DNA from: Aquabacterium sp.
Lineage (GTDB): Bacteria; Pseudomonadota; Gammaproteobacteria; Burkholderiales; Burkholderiaceae_C
Reading direction: 5' to 3'
DNA: 40,807 nucleotides
NCBI RefSeq assembly: GCF_014378415.1
Contig: NZ_JACMNS010000001.1
Location: 1-40,807 of the forward strand
Made by a program: the position numbers and the translations under genes
Notes under the pieces: generated by a model
The model's database searches: none
Told to the model about the DNA's origin: nothing
What the model saw: the letters and a program-made list of their open reading frames with translations, nothing else
In this document: one piece after another, positions 34,862 through 40,807 of the stretch
Position numbering within the stretch: position 1 is the first letter of the stretch
Layout of the letters: each line of letters begins with the position of its first letter

Positions 34862-35923
34862 ATGCAGATTCCATCGATCGTTCTCAAAGCTCTGGGCATC
34901 AAGCCCATTCCGCTGTTCATGCTGTCCAGCTGGATCAAGGCGGCCGCCAAGTGCGGGTTCAACGTGCAACCGCTGTTCAAAGAGGCCGGCATCACCATCG
35001 ACCTGATCCGCCTGGAAGACGCCCGTGTGTCGCCCTTGCAGTTGATCTCGGTGCTGGAGCAGTGCGTGGCCATGTCGCCCCACAAGCATTTCCCGGTGGT
35101 ATTGGGCGACACCTTCGCGTTTGAATCCCTGCCCGAGTTTGAAACCCTGCTGACCACCAGCCCCACCTTGCGCCAGGCCCTGGATGTGGCTGAAATGGCC
35201 AAGCGCATGGTGCTGCCCTGGGCACAGTTCGACATCCGCGAAGAAGGCGATCTGGCCTACGTGGCGATCAGCTTTGAAGTGCCCGTGGTCGACGTTGAAA
35301 CCCTCGGCCTGCCGTTGCACTATGTGATCGAAGCCCTGCTGGCCTGTGTCCGCAAGTTCGGCCGTTCCTTGCAAGGCTCATCCGATGGCTTCGTGTCGGT
35401 GTCCATCAAACGGCCTCCGCCACCGTATGCCGAGCAGCTGCAGCAGTTCTTCGAGGTGCCCGTCAACTTCAACCAGCCCATGGACGCGCTGGTGTTTGAA
35501 AGCCGCATCCTTGACCTGCCGCTGGAAGGCGCCTTCCCGGCCCTGCACGAGCAGGCGCACTTCCTGGCCGAGCAGCGCTTGGGCAAAGAGGCCCGTCGCC
35601 AGGGCGTGGCCGCCGAGATCGAAGAAATCATCGCCCTGAAACCAGGGCTCTTGGCCCTGGGCGTGGAAGACATGGCCGAGCGCCTGAACCTGCATCCCCG
35701 CACGCTGCAGCGCCGTCTGAAGGACGAAGGCGATGGCTACCTGCACCTGCAGGCCCGCATGCGCCACCGACTGGCCTGCGATTGGCTGCGCAAGGGTGAC
35801 ATGTCCATCGACGACATCAGCGCGCGCCTGGGCTTCTCCGACCGCCGGGCCTTCACCGCAGCGTTCAAACGTTGGGAAGGTTGCACCCCCAGCAACTGGC
35901 GCGATCAGCAGGGCAGGGCGTGA
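34862..35923 (+). CDS. AraC-family transcriptional regulator with PF12625 ligand domain (copy 1)
   Basis: 353 aa from the ATG at 34862; the upstream start in the track runs through the leader. The N-terminal two-thirds resembles the arabinose-binding-like PF12625 domain of OruR/VirS-type regulators (MLSSWIKAAAKCGFNVQPLF onward). The C-terminal HTH_18 pair (about residues 262-350) shows LNLHPRTLQRRLKDEG and the second helix-turn-helix ISARLGFSDRRAFTAAFKRW. Ligand unknown. The PF10118 gene lies upstream but is insulated by a terminator. A paralogue lies 335 nt downstream in the same orientation. Confidence 0.87.
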   Translation: MQIPSIVLKALGIKPIPLFMLSSWIKAAAKCGFNVQPLFKEAGITIDLIRLEDARVSPLQLISVLEQCVAMSPHKHFPVVLGDTFAFESLPEFETLLTTSPTLRQALDVAEMAKRMVLPWAQFDIREEGDLAYVAISFEVPVVDVETLGLPLHYVIEALLACVRKFGRSLQGSSDGFVSVSIKRPPPPYAEQLQQFFEVPVNFNQPMDALVFESRILDLPLEGAFPALHEQAHFLAEQRLGKEARRQGVAAEIEEIIALKPGLLALGVEDMAERLNLHPRTLQRRLKDEGDGYLHLQARMRHRLACDWLRKGDMSIDDISARLGFSDRRAFTAAFKRWEGCTPSNWRDQQGRA

Positions 35924-35935
35924 GCCGCTGAATCA

Positions 35936-35975
35936 GGCCTGAATGTGGCCTGACGAAGGCCTGATGACGGCCTGG
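35936..35975 (+). repeat. Four GGCCTGA direct repeats with an 11-bp period
   Basis: GGCCTGA occurs at 35936, 35947 and 35958, and GGCCTGG at 35969, each separated by four variable bases, so the unit is GGCCTGANNNN. A degenerate fifth copy, CCGCTGA, lies in register at 35925. The period is close to one DNA helical turn, so all copies face the same side. Two periods (22 bp) match the spacing of half-sites in known AraC-type operators. It begins 12 nt after the first AraC-type gene and about 320 nt before the second. Confidence 0.75.
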
Positions 35976-36258
35976 AGTGCGGACAACGTTCGTTTCCAAA
36001 TGGTCCTGCCGACCGGTCGCTGTCCGTGTCGTCGCCGCCGCCTTGGCCCATGAACTCCCTGCCATGCCGTGGCCGACGAACCGTGATTATCGACACGGAT
36101 TTGATCAATGTCGTCATTTATTCCCGTTTTGATGCCTGAAAAGCTTGTGGTGGGCCGAGAATTTAAATAGATTGGATTATCCAATTCATACGATCGTTCG
36201 ATATTCGTTGAATTCCCTCATAAATTAGAAAACGTACGTATTCAGATATTGATTGGAA
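35976..36258 (+). promoter_or_regulatory. AT-rich control region upstream of the second AraC-type gene, with palindromes
   Basis: From about 36110 the base composition falls sharply in GC compared with the rest of the window. Perfect palindromes are ATTGGATTATCCAAT (36171-36185), ACGATCGT (36189-36196) and ACGTACGT (36232-36239). No gene is supported. A promoter for the downstream regulator should lie here, and the palindromes are candidate operators; no specific -10/-35 pair stands out among many AT-rich hexamers. Confidence 0.55.
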
Positions 36259-37389
36259 ATGATTTTGCTCACCTCCAATGTCCAATTAAAGCCAAGTGTG
36301 GAGCAGGCCTCCTGGAGCCCGGAGATTTCGAGCTTGTCCGCCACCATTCCCATGTTTGGCGTGCCCAGTTGGGTTCGTGCCGCCGCCCGTTGCGGCTTCC
36401 CGATCGAGTCCGCTTTCCAGGAGGCGGGTGTTGAGCTGGATGTGAACAAGCCCCACGTTGGCATGGTGACCGCCGATGCGCTGCTGCGGGCCATTGAGGT
36501 GTGTGTCAAGCACTCCACCACACACTATTTCCCCCTGGCATTGGGCGAGGCCTATGTGTTTGACCGCTTCCCCCAGGTCGAGGCTTTTCTGGCCACCAGC
36601 CCCACGATGCGAGAGGCCATTGAAGCCTTGCCCTGGATCCGGGCCATGCAACTGCCCTGGCTGTGGGTCAGCCTGGAAGAGACCGACACCGAAGCAGCCA
36701 TTGTGGTGACCCTTGATCCCGAATTGGCCCGCCGTACCGAAGCGCCCTTCGTGATTGAAATCGTGCTGGCTGCTTGCCGCAAATTTGCCAAGGCCATGCT
36801 GGGTCGTTCGTTGGCGCTGTTTTCGCAGCCGCTGCATGCCGTGCAGTTTCAAAGGGCGCGGCCTGACAATGCCGCCTTGTTTCAGGATTTCTTCCCTTGC
36901 CATGTTCAATTTGGGGCCCCCCGCAATGCCTTGGTGTTTCCCAAAGCCATGCTGGATGTCCCGCTGCAAGGCGCGCTGCCCTCCATCCACGGCCAGGCGC
37001 GCCAGGCCATCGTGCGCGAGTTGGAGGCCAGCAAGCCGCACTTTGCCGCAACCGAAGCCGTACGCCAGGCCTTTGAAGGCCAGCCCGAACTGCTCAAAGG
37101 CGGCCTGGACGAGGCGGCCGAGTCCATGGGCATCCATGCCCGCACCTTGCAGCGGCGCCTGCAGGCCGAAGGGTTCAAATTCGCCGACTTGCAAGCCCAG
37201 GCCAAATACGCCCGTGCCCGGCAAATGCTGAGCAAAAAAGCGATCAGCATGGAAATCATCAGCATCGAGCTGGGTTTTTCCGACCGGCGTGCTTTCACCT
37301 ACGCTTTCAAACGATGGTCGGGCATTTCGCCCAGCACCTACCGTGCGCGGGTTCTTCAGTCACCTGTGACGGCTTTGCGGCATCCTTGA
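36259..37389 (+). CDS. AraC-family transcriptional regulator with PF12625 ligand domain (copy 2)
   Basis: 376 aa from the ATG at 36259; the track uses a TTG two codons earlier. It aligns by eye with the preceding regulator along its length: PSWVRAAARCGFPIESAFQEAG versus SSWIKAAAKCGFNVQPLFKEAG, and HARTLQRRLQAEG plus LGFSDRRAFTYAFKRW in the HTH pair. It is therefore a tandem but diverged paralogue. The N-terminal extension differs, about 25 residues longer. Ligand unknown. It is preceded by a 335-nt repeat- and palindrome-rich region and followed 36 nt later by coaBC. Confidence 0.87.
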   Translation: MILLTSNVQLKPSVEQASWSPEISSLSATIPMFGVPSWVRAAARCGFPIESAFQEAGVELDVNKPHVGMVTADALLRAIEVCVKHSTTHYFPLALGEAYVFDRFPQVEAFLATSPTMREAIEALPWIRAMQLPWLWVSLEETDTEAAIVVTLDPELARRTEAPFVIEIVLAACRKFAKAMLGRSLALFSQPLHAVQFQRARPDNAALFQDFFPCHVQFGAPRNALVFPKAMLDVPLQGALPSIHGQARQAIVRELEASKPHFAATEAVRQAFEGQPELLKGGLDEAAESMGIHARTLQRRLQAEGFKFADLQAQAKYARARQMLSKKAISMEIISIELGFSDRRAFTYAFKRWSGISPSTYRARVLQSPVTALRHP

Positions 37390-37425
37390 TCTGGCGGGCT
37401 GGACAAGCCTGCTAGAGTCCGGCCC

Positions 37426-38661
37426 ATGTCAGAACGTTCAGATCTCCTGGGCAAGCACATTGTGCTGGGCCTGACAGGCGGTATCGCCTGCTACAAATCG
37501 GCCGAACTGGTCCGCCTTTTGATCAAGGCAGGTGCCACCGTTCAAGTCGTCATGACCGACGCGGCGCAAGCCTTCATCACCTCGGTGACGATGCAGGCAC
37601 TGTCCGGTCGGCCCGTGGCGACCAGCCAATGGGATGCGCGCGAGCCCAACAACATGGCGCACATCAACCTCAGCCGAGAGGCCGATGCCATCGTGGTGGC
37701 GCCCGCCAGCGCTGATTTCATGGCGCAACTGGTGCAAGGCCGTGCGCATGAACTGCTCAGCCTGATGTGCTTGGCGCGGCCTCGTGAGCGTTGCGCCTTG
37801 TTGGTCGCCCCCGCCATGAACCGCGAGATGTGGTCGCACCCGGCCACGCAGCGCAACGCGCAAACCCTGCGAGAGGACGGCACCATCTTGCTCGGCCCCG
37901 ACAGTGGTGACCAGGCCTGCGGCGAAGTCGGTGATGGCCGGATGATCGAACCTGCTGATCTGCTGAACGACCTGATCGCCTTTTTCCAGCCCAAGATCTT
38001 GCAAGGCCAGCGCCTGTTGATCACCGCCGGGCCCACCTTCGAATCGATTGACCCGGTGCGCGGCATCACCAACCACTCCAGCGGCAAGATGGGTTTTGCT
38101 TTGGCACGCGCTGCGGTGGAAGCGGGTGCCCAAGTCACCCTGATCGCCGGGCCGGTTCATCTGCCCACACCCCGGGGCGTGCGCCGCATCGACGTGATGT
38201 CTGCATTGCAGATGCAGGACGCTGTGTTGCCGTTGGCCGGCGACCACGACGTGTTCATCGCCACGGCGGCGGTGGCCGACTGGCGCCCAGCTTCACTGAG
38301 CCAGCACAAGATCAAGAAAGAAGGCAAGAAAGTGGCGCCCACTTTCGAGCTGACCGAGAACCCCGACATCCTGGCCGCCGTGGCCGCCCTGCCCAAAGCG
38401 CCTTACTGTGTGGGCTTTGCCGCCGAAAGCGAGAACCTGCTGGCGCACGCGCGGGCCAAGCTGCTGCGCAAGCGCATCCCTTTGATCATCGGCAACCTGG
38501 GCCCCGCCACGTTTGGCCACGATGACAATGCCTTGGTGTTGGTGGATGCCACCGACCAGCGCCAATTGCCCGAGGACGGCAGCAAGGCCGACAAGCTGGT
38601 GCTGGCGCGCGCACTCATGCTGGAGCTGGCCCGCCGACTGAACCTTCTTCCTGTGAACTGA
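37426..38661 (+). CDS. coaBC: Bifunctional phosphopantothenoylcysteine decarboxylase / phosphopantothenate-cysteine ligase
   Basis: Two steps of coenzyme A synthesis in one 411-aa protein. The FMN-dependent CoaC domain (residues about 10-190) has [16 protein letters not shown], the catalytic His in NNMAHINLS, and the substrate-clamp motif PAMNREMW. The CTP-dependent CoaB domain (about 195-411) has [28 protein letters not shown] and the KIKKEGKK segment with the active-site Lys. dut follows after 6 nt, the common coaBC-dut pairing. Confidence 0.96.
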   Translation: MSERSDLLGKHIVLGLTGGIACYKSAELVRLLIKAGATVQVVMTDAAQAFITSVTMQALSGRPVATSQWDAREPNNMAHINLSREADAIVVAPASADFMAQLVQGRAHELLSLMCLARPRERCALLVAPAMNREMWSHPATQRNAQTLREDGTILLGPDSGDQACGEVGDGRMIEPADLLNDLIAFFQPKILQGQRLLITAGPTFESIDPVRGITNHSSGKMGFALARAAVEAGAQVTLIAGPVHLPTPRGVRRIDVMSALQMQDAVLPLAGDHDVFIATAAVADWRPASLSQHKIKKEGKKVAPTFELTENPDILAAVAALPKAPYCVGFAAESENLLAHARAKLLRKRIPLIIGNLGPATFGHDDNALVLVDATDQRQLPEDGSKADKLVLARALMLELARRLNLLPVN

Positions 38662-38667
38662 ATTGAC

Positions 38668-39117
38668 ATGACGACCGTTGACATCAAAGTACTCGATGCA
38701 CGCATGGCCGACCACTTGCCCGCTTACGCCACGCCGGGCAGCGCGGGGCTGGACTTGCGCGCTTGCCTTGACCAAGCCGTAGTGCTGGAGCCGGGGCAGG
38801 CCCAACTGATCCCCACGGGCTTGTCGATGCACCTGGCCGACCCCGGCTTGGCGGCCATGATCCTGCCGCGCTCAGGCCTGGGCCACAAGCACGGCATCGT
38901 GCTGGGCAACCTGGTCGGGCTGATCGACTCCGATTACCAGGGACCCTTGATGGTCAGTTGCTGGAACCGTGGCAATGCGCCCTTCACCATTGAGCCGATG
39001 GAGCGCATCGCGCAGATGATCATCGTGCCGATCGTGCAAGCCAGCTTTCGGCAGGTGGATTCATTCGAGGCCACCGCGCGGGGCGAAGGTGGCTTCGGGT
39101 CCACAGGGCGCGGCTGA
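38668..39117 (+). CDS. dut: dUTP diphosphatase
   Basis: 149-aa trimeric enzyme hydrolysing dUTP to dUMP, keeping uracil out of DNA and feeding dTMP synthesis. The five family motifs are visible: [47 protein letters not shown] and the C-terminal [12 protein letters not shown]. Overlaps nothing, lies 6 nt after coaBC, and converges on the SlyD-like gene with a 14-nt gap. Confidence 0.97.
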   Translation: MTTVDIKVLDARMADHLPAYATPGSAGLDLRACLDQAVVLEPGQAQLIPTGLSMHLADPGLAAMILPRSGLGHKHGIVLGNLVGLIDSDYQGPLMVSCWNRGNAPFTIEPMERIAQMIIVPIVQASFRQVDSFEATARGEGGFGSTGRG

Positions 39118-39131
39118 GGAGGCCCTTGAAC

Positions 39132-39656
39132 TCAGTGCATCACTGAGCCAGGGGGGGCTAGATTGGGCGCCAGCGTGAACACCGATTCGGCCACCGAGCC
39201 TTGCTCGATCTCTTCCAGCGTGGCCGTGCGCACACCTTCTACCTTCATGGACAGGCGCAGGGCCACGCCAGCCAATGGATGGTTGCCGTCCATCACGACG
39301 TGGGTGTCGTACACCTCGGTCACGGTGTAAAGCACGTCTGGCGGCAAGTCGGGGGTGGTCGAGCCCACAGGGGGGCCTTCGAACTGCATGCCAACGTCCA
39401 CTTCGGCCGGAAAGATGTCGCGGGTTTCAAAGAAAACCAGCTCGGCTTTGTAGTCGCCAAAAGCCTCTTCGGGCGCCAGGTTCAGGTCGGCCGTGAAGCC
39501 CGGGGCTTGCCCGATCAGGACCTCTTCGACCTTGGCCAGCAGGTCATTGCCACCGACGAAGAACTCCATGGGTTCAGGCAGTTCGTCGATCAGTTGGCCT
39601 TGCGCATCTTCGAGTCGCCAGACCAGGCTGACGACGCAGGGGGAGGAAATCATCAT
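39132..39656 (-). CDS. FKBP-type peptidyl-prolyl isomerase, SlyD/SlpA-like
   Basis: 174-aa cytoplasmic prolyl isomerase/chaperone. The order of elements is that of SlyD: VVSLVWRLEDAQGQLIDEL, an FKBP segment FFVGGNDLLAKVEEVLIGQ, the APEEAFGDY turn before an inserted flap domain, and the return strand GNHPLAGVALRLSMKV. The metal-binding His/Cys tail of E. coli SlyD is absent; the protein ends in LAPPGSVMH. The start could be either of two adjacent ATGs (39656 or 39653). It is divergent from the oxygenase gene with a 50-nt gap. Confidence 0.87.
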   Translation of the reverse strand: MMISSPCVVSLVWRLEDAQGQLIDELPEPMEFFVGGNDLLAKVEEVLIGQAPGFTADLNLAPEEAFGDYKAELVFFETRDIFPAEVDVGMQFEGPPVGSTTPDLPPDVLYTVTEVYDTHVVMDGNHPLAGVALRLSMKVEGVRTATLEEIEQGSVAESVFTLAPNLAPPGSVMH

Positions 39657-39706
39657 CCCTCAATCATCTCATGGACGCCATGGCGGCTGGCGTCAGAGGT
39701 CGCACA

Positions 39707-40807
39707 ATGGCGGCCATGACATTGACCACCAACGATCTGAACCACGCGCCCCTGGACGCGCCATCGACCTTGCTGGGCGGCCTGTCGCCCCAGCAATTCA
39801 TGCGCCGCCATTGGCAGAAAAAACCCCTGTTGATCCGCCAGGCCATGCCCGGCGTCAAGCCCCCGGTGGGCCGCTCTGCCTTGTTCGCCTTGGCGGGCCA
39901 GGACGAAGTCGAATCCCGCCTGATCGTGCAAGATCCGGTCAGCAAAGAATGGCGTTTGCGCCAGGGCCCGATTCCCCGGCGCGCCGTGCCCAAGTTGGAG
40001 CAGCCCGGCTGGACCCTGCTGGTGCAAGGCCTTGACCTGCACGTGCCGGCAGCCCACGCGCTGCTGAGGCAATTTGGCTTCGTGCCCCAGGCTCGTGTGG
40101 ACGACCTGATGATCTCGTACGCCAGCGATGGCGGCGGGGTCGGGCCGCACTACGATTCCTACGATGTGTTCTTGCTGCAGGTTCACGGACGCCGCCGTTG
40201 GCGCGTGGGGCCGCTCAAGGATGCCAGCCTGCGGCCTGATGTGCCTCTGAAGGTGTTGGCCAACTTCGAGCCGCAAGAAGAATGGCTGCTTGAGCCCGGC
40301 GACATGCTTTACCTGCCGCCCATGTGGGGCCACGACGGCGTGGCCGAGGGCGAATGCATGACCTGCTCGATCGGTTTTCGTGCGCCCGAGGCCGTCGAGA
40401 TCACCCGTGAGGTGTTGGGCCGGTGTGCCGAAGCCATGGAGGCGGCCCCCAAGCCCCGTCTGTACAGAGACCCACAACAAACCGCGACCGATCAGCCAGG
40501 GCGCATCCCGGTCGACCTGCAGCAGTTTGCGCTTGATGCTGTGCAGCGCTTTCTGAACGATCCACAAAAGATCCAGGCCGCTTTGGGCGAGTCTTTGACG
40601 GAACTCAAACCCCGCGTCTGGTTCGAATCCGGTGAGCCTTTGCCCGATGGTGCGGGCGTGGTGCTGGACGCCAAAACTCGCATGGTCTACGACGACAAGC
40701 GCATTTTTGCCAACGGCGAATCGTGGTTGGCGGCAGGGGCCGATGCACGCTTGATGCGTGCCCTGGCCGATCGCCGTCAACTCAGCGCTTCTGCCGTGGC
40801 CAAGGCC
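39707..40807 (+). CDS. Cupin/JmjC-type ribosomal protein uL16 3-hydroxylase (RoxA/YcfD-like), 3' end outside window
   Basis: 367 codons are open to the window edge; the ORF track omits it because no stop is reached. ATG 39707 is chosen because AGAGG lies 7 nt upstream; ATGs at 39671 and 39716 are in frame alternatives. The protein contains LSPQQFMRRHWQKKPLLIRQA and the Fe-binding HYDSYDVFLLQVHGRRRWRV (H-x-D). It also has EPGDMLYLPPMWGHDGVAEG with the distal His. These are the marks of the YcfD family of 2-oxoglutarate oxygenases, which hydroxylate an Arg of ribosomal protein uL16. The C-terminal winged-helix region is mostly present. Confidence 0.87.
   Translation, partial: MAAMTLTTNDLNHAPLDAPSTLLGGLSPQQFMRRHWQKKPLLIRQAMPGVKPPVGRSALFALAGQDEVESRLIVQDPVSKEWRLRQGPIPRRAVPKLEQPGWTLLVQGLDLHVPAAHALLRQFGFVPQARVDDLMISYASDGGGVGPHYDSYDVFLLQVHGRRRWRVGPLKDASLRPDVPLKVLANFEPQEEWLLEPGDMLYLPPMWGHDGVAEGECMTCSIGFRAPEAVEITREVLGRCAEAMEAAPKPRLYRDPQQTATDQPGRIPVDLQQFALDAVQRFLNDPQKIQAALGESLTELKPRVWFESGEPLPDGAGVVLDAKTRMVYDDKRIFANGESWLAAGADARLMRALADRRQLSASAVAKA

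Overview
The window is about 41 kb of a high-GC, gene-dense chromosome. Protein sequences and gene order point to a betaproteobacterium of the order Burkholderiales, probably near the Comamonadaceae/Aquabacterium group. This rests on the ilvB-ilvH-ilvC cluster, the ECF sigma-DUF3619-DUF3106-RDD row, nadE next to glnB, the selO-msrB-yciB-bolA-ppiC row, and a short PEP-CTERM-like protein. I see no phage, plasmid, insertion sequence, CRISPR array or rRNA. Nearly all genes are intact core or near-core genes. Two genes are cut by the window edges: a PepP-type peptidase on the left and a RoxA-like ribosomal oxygenase on the right. Neither edge gene is in the supplied ORF track.

Layout. 1-3 kb (minus): peptidase start, type II NADH dehydrogenase, and a PAS-SGDEF diguanylate cyclase. 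3-4.7 kb (plus): a membrane Ser/Thr kinase divergent from the cyclase. 4.7-6.5 kb (minus): a DEDDh exonuclease and a FemAB-like acyltransferase. 6.5-8.6 kb (plus): glutamine-dependent NAD synthetase followed by PII. 8.7-12 kb (minus): an ECF sigma factor, a single-span DUF3619 protein, a secreted DUF3106 protein, an RDD membrane protein and a LOG-type nucleosidase in one row. 12.2-15.8 kb (plus): ilvB, ilvH and ilvC, with a structured 175-nt gap before ilvH and a strong terminator after ilvC. 15.8-19.9 kb: a secreted Cys-containing protein, a chalcone-isomerase-like exported protein overlapping xerD, then uppP-DUF455 on the opposite strand. 20-23.7 kb (plus): selO-msrB (overlapping), yciB, bolA, ppiC. 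23.7-27.6 kb (minus): putA and trmB. 27.8-28.4 kb: a tiny PEP-CTERM-like ORF, tRNA-Gly(CCC) and a small exported protein. 28.5-30.9 kb (minus): gabD then an LpxO-like hydroxylase. 31-33.7 kb (plus): alaS with a UUCG-loop terminator. 33.9-37.4 kb (plus): a PF10118 protein and two AraC-type paralogues, separated by an intergenic region rich in repeats and palindromes. 37.4-39.1 kb (plus): coaBC-dut. 39.1 kb to the end: a SlyD-like prolyl isomerase and the ribosomal oxygenase.

The strongest candidates for undescribed biology are these. (1) The sigma/DUF3619/DUF3106/RDD row, which has the form of a sigma factor, membrane partner and periplasmic sensor module. (2) The RNA structure between ilvB and ilvH. 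(3) The 11-bp-period GGCCTGA array plus palindromes between the two AraC paralogues. (4) The 73-aa PEP-CTERM-like protein. (5) A patch inside alaS whose codon use differs from the rest of the gene. All functions are read from sequence motifs by eye; no database search was run.
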